Made by a program: the position numbers and the translations under genes. A stretch of DNA of 64,000 bases from Chitinophaga japonensis. GTDB taxonomy: Bacteria > Bacteroidota > Bacteroidia > Chitinophagales > Chitinophagaceae. Below, piece by piece: positions 55,625 through 64,000 of this stretch. The stretch lies in the NCBI RefSeq assembly GCF_007830125.1, contig NZ_VLLG01000003.1:1440110-1504109 (forward strand). Reading direction: 5' to 3'. The notes under the pieces were generated by a model. It was not told the DNA's origin. It worked only from the letters and a program-made list of their open reading frames with translations, and did not search any database. How positions within the stretch are numbered: position 1 is the stretch's first letter; each line of letters begins with the position of its first letter.

Positions 55625-55797
55625 GCCGCATTTATTTGACTCAAAAAATGCAAAATTGTAGCACCTTGTTGGGCTCCATTCAACATATTACAAAGGCTAT
55701 AATTACGGCATCAATACTTTTCGCTGATGTGCCACAAAAATGATTGGATCACTGTAATTTTACCCCATTCACCATTTCCAATCGAAAAATAGTAACC

Positions 55798-56658
55798 ATG
55801 AAAGCATTTCTCGGCATGGGACTTTTAGGGTCCAATTTTGTAAAAGCAATGATAAAAAAAGGAGACCAGGTGCAGGTGTGGAACCGGACCAGCGCAAAGG
55901 CGACGGTACTGGAAGCCATAGGAGCAAAGGCGTTTCCGGATCCTGCAGCGGCCGTGCAGCAGGCAGATATCGTTCATCTTGCGTTAAAAGATGATGATGC
56001 CGTAAATGAAGTGCTGGCCCTGGCAGCACCGGGGTTAAAGCCCGGCGCAACGATCATTGATCATACCACTACGGCGGTTGCCGGCGCTATACAAAGAACG
56101 CAGGAATGGAAAGAACGCGGGTTTACCTACCTGCATGCCCCTGTGTTCATGGGACCGCTGAACGCCCTGGAAAGCACCGGGTTGATGCTCGTGTCCGGTG
56201 ACCAGGAGGTGATTGGCCGCCTGCAGCCTGTGCTGGCCGCTATGACAGGTAAGGTGATCAATTTTGGTCCTGCAACGGGAAGGGCGGCCGGTATGAAGCT
56301 GACCGGCAACCTGTTCCTGGTAGGTCTCACCGCTGGTCTTGCAGATGCGCTTTCCCTGTCCAGGTCATTAGATATTCCTCTGGATAACCTGGTGACACTT
56401 TTTGATTCCTGGAACCCGGGAGTCGCCATACAGGCCAGGTTGCAAAGAATGGCCGGCGGCAGTTATGATCAGCCTTCCTGGGAGCTGTCCATGGCAAGAA
56501 AAGATACCCGGTTGTTTATGGATGCCGTTGCAACGGGAGGCGGCCGGCTGGCCGTGATACCGGCTATTGCAGCAGAAATGGACCGGTGGATCAGCAAAGG
56601 TCATGGGAATGAAGACTGGACCGTGATCGGGAGCGGGCAGTATAAGGATAAGGGATGA
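55798..56658 (+). CDS. NAD(P)-binding beta-hydroxyacid dehydrogenase family protein
   Basis: The 286-residue protein has the Rossmann motif FLGMGLLGSNFVKAM, NRTSAKATVLEAIGAKAF, TIIDHTTT and FGPATGRAAGMKLTGNLFLVG, whose Lys fits the catalytic Lys of the 6-phosphogluconate/3-hydroxyisobutyrate dehydrogenase family. The typical substrate motif is not strict enough to name the acid. The open frame to 55744 begins at a TTG; ATG 55798 is the start. Confidence 0.82.
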   Translation: MKAFLGMGLLGSNFVKAMIKKGDQVQVWNRTSAKATVLEAIGAKAFPDPAAAVQQADIVHLALKDDDAVNEVLALAAPGLKPGATIIDHTTTAVAGAIQRTQEWKERGFTYLHAPVFMGPLNALESTGLMLVSGDQEVIGRLQPVLAAMTGKVINFGPATGRAAGMKLTGNLFLVGLTAGLADALSLSRSLDIPLDNLVTLFDSWNPGVAIQARLQRMAGGSYDQPSWELSMARKDTRLFMDAVATGGGRLAVIPAIAAEMDRWISKGHGNEDWTVIGSGQYKDKG

Positions 56659-56723
56659 GGGCGCTGCGGTCCTGCTTGTTCTCGCATAGTTTTTGTGCAG
56701 CTATCCTGTAACAGATCAGCAGC

Positions 56724-57824
56724 ATGCAGCTTTCTGAGATCATAAGGGAAAAGATCGGCAGGAACGGGCCGATGGCGTTCCGGGATTTTATGGAAATGGC
56801 ATTGTATTACCCGCAATTGGGGTATTACACCTCTGACCGTAATAAAATTGGCGCAGCAGGAGATTATTATACCAATACTGACCTGAGCGCCGTTTTTGGC
56901 GCCATGATAGGCCGCCAGTTGGAAGAAATGTGGGAGCTGACAGGGCAGGGGACATTTACAATAGTTGAATATGGAGCAGGAACAGGCGCGCTTTGTCATG
57001 ATCTGCTGGATTACCTGGAAAGCAACCCGCCATTTTACGATCGCCTGAAGTATTGCATCATCGAAAAGAGCCCCTTCATGCGGGAGCGGGAAAAAGTACG
57101 CCTCGGGGAGCGGGTGGGATGGTATGATACCATTGCTGATATTGGTAAGTTCACCGGCTGCGTTTTATCGAATGAGCTGCTGGATAATTTTTCAGTGCAC
57201 GAAGTAGTTATGGAAGATGAACTGATGGAAGTGTTTGTAGACTACCGGGACGGTTTTTTTGAATTGCTGCAGCCGGCCCCTGAGGCACTGAAGGATTATT
57301 TAAAACAATTACAGGTAACTTTACCTAAAGGTTTCCGTACAGAGATCAATTTACAGGCAATAGACTGGATCTGCGATATTGCACAGTCATTGGAACGGGG
57401 ATTCGTACTGACCATTGATTACGGTTACCCTTCTGCGGAATTGTACCGGGAATGCAGATGCGGGGGTACCCTAATGTGCTATCACAGGCACCAGGTAAAC
57501 GATGATCCCTATCATCACATAGGAGAGCAGGACATTACCGCGCATGTGAACTTTTCTGCATTGAATTACTGGGGCTTGAAAAATGGATTGGAATGCTGTG
57601 GATTTACAGAACAGGGTTATTTCCTGCGTTCCCTCGGGCTTATGGATTATTTAAACACGATTGAACGAAGTGCCAACGCCGGCTTTTTTGCCAGTCCCGG
57701 AAAGGCGATAGCGATCCATAACCTGCTGAACGGCATCGGGAGCAAACTGAAAGTGCTTATCCAGCGAAAAGGACCGATGCCAAAGCAGCTAACAGGTCTT
57801 GCACTGGCCGGCACCGTTGTATAA
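56724..57824 (+). CDS. MidA/NDUFAF7-like SAM-dependent methyltransferase
   Basis: The 366-residue protein has MAFRDFMEMALYYPQLGYYTS, the SAM motif IVEYGAGTGALCHDLL, LSNELLDNFSVHEVV and FVLTIDYGYPSAELY, which match the MidA family. MidA methylates an Arg of mitochondrial complex I NDUFS2; bacterial members are common and their target is often unproven. The next small gene starts immediately after its stop codon. Confidence 0.88.
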   Translation: MQLSEIIREKIGRNGPMAFRDFMEMALYYPQLGYYTSDRNKIGAAGDYYTNTDLSAVFGAMIGRQLEEMWELTGQGTFTIVEYGAGTGALCHDLLDYLESNPPFYDRLKYCIIEKSPFMREREKVRLGERVGWYDTIADIGKFTGCVLSNELLDNFSVHEVVMEDELMEVFVDYRDGFFELLQPAPEALKDYLKQLQVTLPKGFRTEINLQAIDWICDIAQSLERGFVLTIDYGYPSAELYRECRCGGTLMCYHRHQVNDDPYHHIGEQDITAHVNFSALNYWGLKNGLECCGFTEQGYFLRSLGLMDYLNTIERSANAGFFASPGKAIAIHNLLNGIGSKLKVLIQRKGPMPKQLTGLALAGTVV

Positions 57825-58061
57825 ATGCTAAAACGCCACCTTATGCTTACCAACATGTATTTCTCCGTAGCCGCCGCCACTGCCTACCTGGTGATATACT
57901 GCATTTTGCTGCAGGTGGAGCGGCTGCAATGGCTGGCATTCATCATGCTTATCCTTTCTCCCTTTGTGCTTTGCCGGATGATATATATTATCCTGAAGCA
58001 CGGCCGCTATACCGGCCGGGAGCTGTTGGAGGACGAAGAATACGGGTACGGGGACTATTAA
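57825..58061 (+). CDS. Small two-segment membrane protein
   Basis: The 78-residue protein has two hydrophobic stretches (FSVAAATAYLVIYCILL and WLAFIMLILSPFVLCRMIYIIL) and an acidic/Tyr tail (LLEDEEYGYGDY). It starts directly after the methyltransferase stop, so it is translationally coupled. No family recognised. Confidence 0.6.
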   Translation: MLKRHLMLTNMYFSVAAATAYLVIYCILLQVERLQWLAFIMLILSPFVLCRMIYIILKHGRYTGRELLEDEEYGYGDY

Positions 58062-58071
58062 CCCGGTAATA

Positions 58072-58881
58072 TTATGGTTGCTGCTTGACCGTCCCTTCCA
58101 GGTTCATGATCCTGATGTTCCTGAAGTCGATCTCCTGGCCCTCGCTTTGCAAGGCAATGTATCCTGAAGACAACACCTTACCGTCCTGTTTCTGTTCCGG
58201 GTCATACCGGTTTACTACCGGCCCGCCGATCTGTGGTTTTGAATAGCGTAGCACGGTGTCTCCGTTAATAATATGCGTGATCAGCGAATCGCCCAGTACG
58301 ATCAGCTCCGCCTGTATCCACTCGTCCTTGTCATAGGTTTTGGAGCTGGAGTTAATACAATGGCGGGTGTCCAGCTTGCCCTGGTATACCACGTGGGTGC
58401 CGGGCGAGCACATATTGCCCGTTGGGCGGGGCTGCCCGTCGTCCAGGCCGGCCAGGAACTGCATTTCAACGGAAACGGGCCAGTCCTGCTCTTTAGGCAT
58501 GGTGCGCGGGTCCTGGGAATGGTACATCACCCCGCTGTTCAGCAGGGTATAGGAGGGCGCGGTTTTTACCCACTGACCGGTAAAGCGGTATTCAAGTTTG
58601 AGATGGTAACAGGAAAAGGGTGTTTTATAGTAAAGATGGCCGAACTGCTCGTTAAAGTCGCCATATTGATCGTAGCGTACCTGGATCATATTGTCCTGTG
58701 CGCGGAAGGTGTTCCCGAAATTATCACCGGTTTCATGATGATGGATCTTGACGATCCAGTCATTGATATCCTTACCGTTGAATAGCGGGATCCATTTTTC
58801 CTGCGCCCGGGTGGAATGTGGAAATAAGAGGGTAACCAGCAGCAGGGTTACCAGTGCACGCGGAATATTCTTGCCTGTCAT
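58072..58881 (-). CDS. DUF1080 (3-keto-disaccharide hydrolase type) exported protein
   Basis: The 269-residue product has a signal peptide (LVTLLLVTLLFPHSTRAQ) and the DUF1080 pattern WIPLFNGKDINDWIVK, LKLEYRFTGQW, NSGVMYHSQDP and IDFRNIRIMNLEG. Family members bind or cleave glycans, with 3-keto-disaccharide hydrolase described; the exact substrate is unknown. It lies 39 bases after the DEAD-box gene on the same strand. Confidence 0.85.
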   Translation of the reverse strand: MTGKNIPRALVTLLLVTLLFPHSTRAQEKWIPLFNGKDINDWIVKIHHHETGDNFGNTFRAQDNMIQVRYDQYGDFNEQFGHLYYKTPFSCYHLKLEYRFTGQWVKTAPSYTLLNSGVMYHSQDPRTMPKEQDWPVSVEMQFLAGLDDGQPRPTGNMCSPGTHVVYQGKLDTRHCINSSSKTYDKDEWIQAELIVLGDSLITHIINGDTVLRYSKPQIGGPVVNRYDPEQKQDGKVLSSGYIALQSEGQEIDFRNIRIMNLEGTVKQQP

Positions 58882-58920
58882 AATGCATGTTAAGTAGCCT
58901 GCTTTAAATATAGGGAGAAA

Positions 58921-60162
58921 TTATTTCTTTTTCTTTTTCCGTTTGTTCTCCTTCAGGGCTTTTTCATGCTGTTCTATCAGCAGTTGCCAGTTTTCGTTGG
59001 GTACTTCTTCCGAGAAGGCGATGGTTGCGCGGTAATCGCTTTTATCTATTTGCATCACCTGTATCTCTTTCCCGAGAAAGGTTTGTATCTGTTCCAGGAT
59101 GGGCTTTTCCTCCTTGCTGCAGAAGCTTACGGCCTGGCCTTTCTGTACGCCCCGGCCGGTACGGCCTACACGGTGCACATAGTTTTCCGGCTCGTCTGGC
59201 AGGTCGTAGTTCACCACATAGTCTACATTGGGAATATCGATGCCACGGGCGTTGACATCCGTGGTGATCAGCACCTTGATGCTTCCTTTTTTAAATTCCT
59301 GCATTACGGAAAGGCGGTCGTCCTGCTCTTTTCCTCCATGCATGGTCAGGCTTTTGATGCCTACCCGGTCCATGGCGGCGGCTACGCGCTCCGCCCGCAC
59401 TTTGGTGCGTACAAACACCAGTATTTTATTTTCCGGGAATTCCCTTACAAGTCTTTCGAGGAAGAAGCGTTTATCATCCATTTCCACGAAAGCAACCGAG
59501 TGCTGTACATTTTTGGATACCGGGTCGTCCGGCGATATCTGGATACGGATCGGGTTACGAACGATGTCATAGGCGAGGTCCTTGATCTCCGCATTGATGG
59601 TGGCGGAAAAGAACAGGGTCTGGTGCTGCCGGGGCAGGTGCCGGATCACGTCGCGTATATCGCGGATAAAGCCCAGGTCCAGCATCAGGTCCGCCTCATC
59701 CAGGATAAGCGTCCGGACATGGCGCAGGTCCAGGTGGCCCTGGCTGATGAGGTCGAACATACGGCCGGGCGTAGCGATCAGTACATCCACGCCTTTGTCA
59801 AGTTTCCTGATCTGGCTCTCCTGTTCCACGCCGCCTGTGAGGGCCATGATATCCACCCGGGTATACTTACCGATCTGTTTGAACACATCAGCCACCTGGA
59901 TGGCCAGCTCGCGGGTGGGCTCCATTACCAGGCATTTTACCTCCCCCTTTGTGCGGGAGCGGCTTTGCTGATGCAGCAACTGGAGCACGGGAATGGCGAA
60001 GGCAGCGGTTTTGCCGGTGCCGGTTTGTGCAATGGCCAGTACGTCATCTCCCTTCAAAATGGAGGGAATGGCCTTGTATTGTATATCTGTAGGGCGTTTA
60101 AAGCCCAGCTCGGCCAGGCTTCTTTTAACCTCTTCTGCAAAACGGTATTGTTCAAACTTCAT
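58921..60162 (-). CDS. DEAD-box RNA helicase
   Basis: The 413-residue protein has the Q motif region, AQTGTGKTAAF (Walker A), VMEPTRELAIQVADV, TPGRMFDLI, LDEADLMLDLGF (DEAD), FFSATIN (SAT), TTDVNARGIDIPNVDYVVNYDLP and HRVGRTGRGVQKGQA. It unwinds RNA with ATP, as in ribosome assembly or mRNA decay. The C-terminus is a short Lys/Arg-rich tail. A promoter lies just before the start codon. Confidence 0.95.
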   Translation of the reverse strand: MKFEQYRFAEEVKRSLAELGFKRPTDIQYKAIPSILKGDDVLAIAQTGTGKTAAFAIPVLQLLHQQSRSRTKGEVKCLVMEPTRELAIQVADVFKQIGKYTRVDIMALTGGVEQESQIRKLDKGVDVLIATPGRMFDLISQGHLDLRHVRTLILDEADLMLDLGFIRDIRDVIRHLPRQHQTLFFSATINAEIKDLAYDIVRNPIRIQISPDDPVSKNVQHSVAFVEMDDKRFFLERLVREFPENKILVFVRTKVRAERVAAAMDRVGIKSLTMHGGKEQDDRLSVMQEFKKGSIKVLITTDVNARGIDIPNVDYVVNYDLPDEPENYVHRVGRTGRGVQKGQAVSFCSKEEKPILEQIQTFLGKEIQVMQIDKSDYRATIAFSEEVPNENWQLLIEQHEKALKENKRKKKKK

Positions 60163-60169
60163 GAGGGGA

Positions 60170-60177
60170 CAAAGGTA
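60170..60177 (-). promoter_or_regulatory. -7 promoter element of the DEAD-box gene
   Basis: On the minus strand TACCTTTG matches TAnnTTTG exactly, 7 bases before the start codon, implying a nearly leaderless mRNA. Confidence 0.5.
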
Positions 60178-60266
60178 CCTTAATTTTCGATGCGTGTTCC
60201 GGGCGCTCCACCGGCATCATTGAACATTATATTCAAAAAATATTTAACGTAATAGGAAATTATATA

Positions 60267-60274
60267 TATATTTG
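60267..60274 (+). promoter_or_regulatory. -7 promoter element of the surface-protein gene
   Basis: TATATTTG matches TAnnTTTG exactly and leaves a leader of about 155 bases before ATG 60436. The leader holds an ATCACAT/ATGTGAT hairpin (60303-60309 with 60313-60319). Confidence 0.5.
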
Positions 60275-60435
60275 CAGGTTATAGGACCGGTGGTAACCTA
60301 TTATCACATTAGATGTGATATACAGGATCAATAACCATTTATACTCCCCTGCTCCCATCTTACCAGTGACAATGAGTTATTCCCTGTGCCTATGATTACC
60401 GGCAGCCCTGTGGCCGTCGCCTATCCGCTATATCT

Positions 60436-63400
60436 ATGAAAGTAAGTATCGTAAGGGGCTTATTAAGCGTCTGCTTGATATTTTCCTCACTATTGGCATT
60501 TGGCCAGATGCCCTTCAGTCCTTGTAGCCCCAGTGGCGGTAAAAAGGCTGACCTGCTGGGGGTAGAAGCCAAATACAAGGCGCCCGGAGCGCCGGCGCCT
60601 GTTTTCAACATTCCCGCCGGCACCCGGTCCATCAACGTTTACATATCTTCGGAAACCGGGATCACTTCCGGGGGCGACAATGCGCAGGGGGATGAAGATT
60701 TCATTACCATCAACGCCATTATCGACCTGTCGGCCAATACTTCCTCCGGTTATGTGAACTACGCCAAAAACACCAATACCGACGGCTCGGGCACAAACGT
60801 ATACGGGTGGCAGAATGCCCCGCTGGGCGCTTTCATACCCGCTGCCAGCAAAGTAGGGGATGCCACCCCTGACCTGAATAACGTGAACTTTTCCGTTTCC
60901 GGCAGCACGCTTACGATCACGGAAAGTGTTACCACCACGCACTCCTCCTACTACCTGGAATATACGTCGCCCTACAATAACTCGCTGAACCCGCTGGAAC
61001 CGCAGGTACAGGCATTGGTGCACGGCACGGCTACCGCCAATACAGATTTGCTGGTGCCTATTCCGGCGGACGCTGACATCATCTGCATCTCCGGCAAGGG
61101 CACCAATTCGAGCGCTACCGATCTGAATACTTCGAGCGGCACGGAAGAAGGATACGCCAACCTGCGCTTTACCATCGACCTGGATGCCGGCCTGACAGAC
61201 GGGTTTATCACCCTGGCCAATGGCGGGTCTGTGGACAGGCGCTCCACCTACGTGATCAACAACCTGCCCGCCACTTCCACCGTGGATTTTCTCAGCTCCT
61301 CCGCTATTACCGGCGACTACACCGGTAAGCTGACCAGCCAGGGAGCAGTAGGGGTATTCAATCCCCGGATATATGTGGCCGGCGCTAACCTGGTTATCCG
61401 GCGCGATGCCAGCTATGCCCGCGATTTTGACGACGCTTACGTGGTGGAGTTTTACCGGAGAGCAGGGCAGGGCATGAGTGCCGAGTTCATTAATTCCGAT
61501 ATCCAGGTCATTCCGAAAGGGATCAGCTCTACTACCGGCGTTACCAGGACCTTTACCATTCCGCCGGGCACCAATGCCATGTACCTGAATGAGACCGGCA
61601 ATGCCTGTAACACGGACCGGGAAAGCAATGAAAACTCCCTGGCCGCCTATGCATATATAGACCTGACCACGGAAACAGCGACAGGATATTTTTACCAGCA
61701 GGTGGGACTGGATGGCGCTACAAGGAGGGACGATAATTTTGCCTTTAAGGGCGTGCCGCTCAACAACAGCAGCACCCGTTCCCATGCCAATACCGTGGGA
61801 TTCAAAGGCCCAAGCAACTACGATATTTCCTTTTCACTATCTGCCGACAAAACACAGTTAACCGTTACGAACAAGACCGGCCTGGGCAACCCCCACTATC
61901 AATTCCTGTTATCCATGGATTATTTCGGGGCGCAGCCGGACATTGCCTTTGATGTTTCTAACATTACCTTCAGCAAAGGCAGTACCTGTAACGTGGTAAG
62001 GGCCAATGTGCAGGTGTGCAATCCCGGGTCGGGCAACAGCAGCGGGGGGATGCCGGTATCCTTCTATCATGGTGATCCTACCAGTGATCCGGCCGCGGTG
62101 CTCCTGCATACGGGCGCCTTTGACCAGGACATTAATGAAGGCGCCTGCAAGACTTTCAGCTACGATATTGACCTGGCTGGTTTTAATAACCTGGATATTG
62201 ACCTGACGATCATCATCAATGACAATGGCAGCTTTGTGCCCGGTGGGGTGGGCCATGCCGTAGGCACTCCTTTCACCCTGGGGGCGCTTGCCAGCCAGCA
62301 CACCGGTTATAAGGAATGTTATTATGATAACAACCTTGTTACCAAAACAGTAGATGTAAATAACTGCCCGGTGGTGAACCTGGACCCGGATAACAGCTCC
62401 GGGGCTGCCGGCAATTATAACTACCTGAATTATTTCAATGCAGGTGGTGCGGGCGCGAAAATTGCAGACGCGGACCTGGATATCGTGGACCCGGATGCAG
62501 GGGATATACATGGTGCTGTGATCTCCCTGACCAACCTCCTGGAGCCGGGTAGCGAAGGGCTCTTTGTCAATGGCGCACTGCCCGCAGGTATGGTTGCTAC
62601 GGGCAGCGGCACCGGGACGATCACCCTGTCCGGCCAGGCCTCGCAGGCGGACTACATTGCTGCCCTGAAGATGATCGAGTACCGGAACTCCAATGGCTCT
62701 CCCAATACCAGTAACCGGACCATCACTACAGCGCTGAACGACGGTATAGAAACAGGACCGGCGTCCACTACGACCATTGTGATCGTTACCGACCCGCGTA
62801 TCAATGTTACCGGCAACGGTACGCAGATAACGGATAACAGCACCACGGTAAGCGTGGTGGACGGGACGGACTTTGGTACTACTACCAGCGGTATAGTGGC
62901 GCATACCTTTTTCATTCATAATGTCGGCACGGGCGTCATTAACCTGACGGGTACACCCGCTGTGCTTGTTGTCTCCGGTGATCCCGGTTTTACCATTACG
63001 GCGCAGCCGGCCCTTACCGCTATTGCTATTGGCGGCAGTACAGATTTCGTCATCAGCTTTGATCCTGCAGCTCACCCGGTGGGCGTGTATACTGCCGTGA
63101 TCCGTATCGAGAATAATGATGCCGATGCTGACAGGGCGGACTACACTTTTACGGTTTCCGCCATCGTCAATAACCTGCCGGTGCTGACCAATAGCACCGT
63201 GTACGGACCCGAGGATAACACGCTTACCTTTTCGGCCACCGATTTTACGGCTCATTATACCGATCCGGATGGTACGCCCTTGAGCAGCATCAGGATCACC
63301 AGCCTGCCGCTCAACGGCAGTTTCCGTTTGAGTGGCGTTGTTATTACGGTGGGACAGGAAATACCTGCTTCCCAATTGGGCAACATCACGTTCACACCTA

Positions 63401-64000
63401 CCGCCAACTGGAACGGCAGCACTGGCTTTGACTGGCGGGCATCGGACGGTATTTCTTACTCAGCCGCCGCCCGTACCACTATCAACATTCAGCCGGTAAA
63501 TGACGCTCCGCAGATCTCGGTACCTACCAGTGTAGCCGTTACGGAAGATGTACCAGCTACACTGAAGGGTATTTCCTTTGCGGATATTGATGCTGCTACC
63601 GGCCTGGTAACGGTTACTTTCACCGTTCCTGATGGCTCACTGGGCGCCGTTTCCGGATCCGGGGTAACCGTCGGCGGTACGCCGGGCGCGCTGGTGCTGA
63701 GCGGCACCCTGGCGGATATTAATGCTTTCCTGTTTACCAACAAGCTGACCTATTCCTCCTCCCAGGATCCGCCTGCGTCGGTAATACTGACGGTAAATAT
63801 TTCGGACAATGGAAATACCGGTTCGGGTGGAGCTTTACAGGACACCAAAACTGTTACCCTGGGTATCACCCCGGTGAACGATGCGCCCACCGGTACAGGA
63901 GATATGCAAACGACGCCTGAGGATATACCTATAAGTGGCGCTGTATCCGGTTCAGATGTGGATGGTGATGCTTTGTCTTACAGTAAGGGAAGCGATCCTG
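60436..64000 (+). CDS. Large exported surface protein with Ig-like/cadherin-like repeats, C-terminus beyond the window
   Basis: The frame runs from ATG 60436 to the window end without a stop (over 1180 residues). It begins with a signal peptide (GLLSVCLIFSSLLAFGQ). A repeated N-terminal beta region has IPAGTRSINVYISSETG and later IPPGTNAMYLNETGN. A choice-of-anchor-D-like domain follows (VDGTDFGTTTSGIVAHTFFI ... FDPAAHPVGVYTAVIRIEN). Then come cadherin-like or tandem-95-type repeats with NDAP and ED motifs (PVNDAPQISVP, PVNDAPTGTGD). It is probably a cell-surface adhesin, secreted by the Sec pathway and possibly sorted by type IX secretion; the C-terminal domain that would show this is not in the window. 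Confidence 0.85.
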   Translation, partial: MKVSIVRGLLSVCLIFSSLLAFGQMPFSPCSPSGGKKADLLGVEAKYKAPGAPAPVFNIPAGTRSINVYISSETGITSGGDNAQGDEDFITINAIIDLSANTSSGYVNYAKNTNTDGSGTNVYGWQNAPLGAFIPAASKVGDATPDLNNVNFSVSGSTLTITESVTTTHSSYYLEYTSPYNNSLNPLEPQVQALVHGTATANTDLLVPIPADADIICISGKGTNSSATDLNTSSGTEEGYANLRFTIDLDAGLTDGFITLANGGSVDRRSTYVINNLPATSTVDFLSSSAITGDYTGKLTSQGAVGVFNPRIYVAGANLVIRRDASYARDFDDAYVVEFYRRAGQGMSAEFINSDIQVIPKGISSTTGVTRTFTIPPGTNAMYLNETGNACNTDRESNENSLAAYAYIDLTTETATGYFYQQVGLDGATRRDDNFAFKGVPLNNSSTRSHANTVGFKGPSNYDISFSLSADKTQLTVTNKTGLGNPHYQFLLSMDYFGAQPDIAFDVSNITFSKGSTCNVVRANVQVCNPGSGNSSGGMPVSFYHGDPTSDPAAVLLHTGAFDQDINEGACKTFSYDIDLAGFNNLDIDLTIIINDNGSFVPGGVGHAVGTPFTLGALASQHTGYKECYYDNNLVTKTVDVNNCPVVNLDPDNSSGAAGNYNYLNYFNAGGAGAKIADADLDIVDPDAGDIHGAVISLTNLLEPGSEGLFVNGALPAGMVATGSGTGTITLSGQASQADYIAALKMIEYRNSNGSPNTSNRTITTALNDGIETGPASTTTIVIVTDPRINVTGNGTQITDNSTTVSVVDGTDFGTTTSGIVAHTFFIHNVGTGVINLTGTPAVLVVSGDPGFTITAQPALTAIAIGGSTDFVISFDPAAHPVGVYTAVIRIENNDADADRADYTFTVSAIVNNLPVLTNSTVYGPEDNTLTFSATDFTAHYTDPDGTPLSSIRITSLPLNGSFRLSGVVITVGQEIPASQLGNITFTPTANWNGSTGFDWRASDGISYSAAARTTINIQPVNDAPQISVPTSVAVTEDVPATLKGISFADIDAATGLVTVTFTVPDGSLGAVSGSGVTVGGTPGALVLSGTLADINAFLFTNKLTYSSSQDPPASVILTVNISDNGNTGSGGALQDTKTVTLGITPVNDAPTGTGDMQTTPEDIPISGAVSGSDVDGDALSYSKGSDP

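Noticed and set aside
60490..63375. Two long minus-strand frames opposite the surface protein
   Set aside because: They lie antisense to a plus-strand frame with a signal peptide and repeat domains, and show low-complexity Gly/Arg/His-rich sequence with no family.

Overview
The window looks like a chromosomal segment of a Bacteroidota bacterium, most probably a Chitinophagaceae (Chitinophaga-like) member. Evidence: a fused SecDF, SprB/cadherin-type surface protein, DUF4397, DUF2911, FISUMP, Reg_prop and DUF1080 proteins, an outer-membrane beta-barrel receptor of the carboxypeptidase-regulatory-domain type followed by an ECF sigma factor, LytS/LytTR two-component genes, few Shine-Dalgarno sequences, and repeated matches to the Bacteroidota promoter (-33 TTTG / -7 TAnnTTTG). 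No rRNA, CRISPR array, integrase or complete insertion sequence is visible. One tRNA gene (tRNA-Pro, CGG) is present.

Layout. 1-10 kb: a partial subtilisin-like protease, an M57 lipoprotein protease, a SAM methyltransferase with a methylmalonyl-CoA-mutase catalytic subunit, an M23 membrane peptidase, an aspartate-type aminotransferase, a DUF4397 lipoprotein and a beta-lactamase-fold lipoprotein. 10-19 kb: SecDF, a LytS/LytTR pair, a sterol-desaturase-family hydroxylase, a Spy-like protein and small unknown genes. 19.5-24.5 kb: a receptor / ECF sigma / membrane-anchored small protein / two Spy-like proteins cluster. 24.5-39.5 kb: housekeeping and envelope genes (lipase, nucleotidase, MG2/plug protein, BaiN-type flavoprotein, deoxynucleoside kinase, FolK, SppA, ABC permease, two SRPBCC proteins, DUF2911, BioA, hybrid kinase, DinB-like).

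From tRNA-Pro (39.6 kb) to about 55.6 kb the sequence becomes AT-richer and the gene content accessory: secreted unknowns, a membrane-bound winged-helix regulator, a beta-propeller lipoprotein, a FISUMP protein, a 180-bp MITE-like element, and then the most unusual locus in the window. That locus is a closely spaced minus-strand set of three genes: a 1234-residue adenylation-PCP-alpha-oxoamine-synthase protein with an SCP2-like tail, a 1045-residue protein with an eCIS-core (DUF4157) N-terminus and a possible ADP-ribosyltransferase-like C-terminus, and a YbjN-type (secretion-chaperone-like) protein. It is followed by DUF1801, a DHFR-family reductase, a peptidase S51 and a Fic protein with an operator-like inverted repeat on its promoter. 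From 55.8 kb on the window returns to ordinary genes (beta-hydroxyacid dehydrogenase family, MidA-like methyltransferase, DUF1080, DEAD-box helicase) and ends inside a large surface adhesin.

Intergenic DNA is rich in palindromes built from short repeated words. Several sit exactly at gene 3' ends and probably act as terminators, and one supplies the last codons of bioA.
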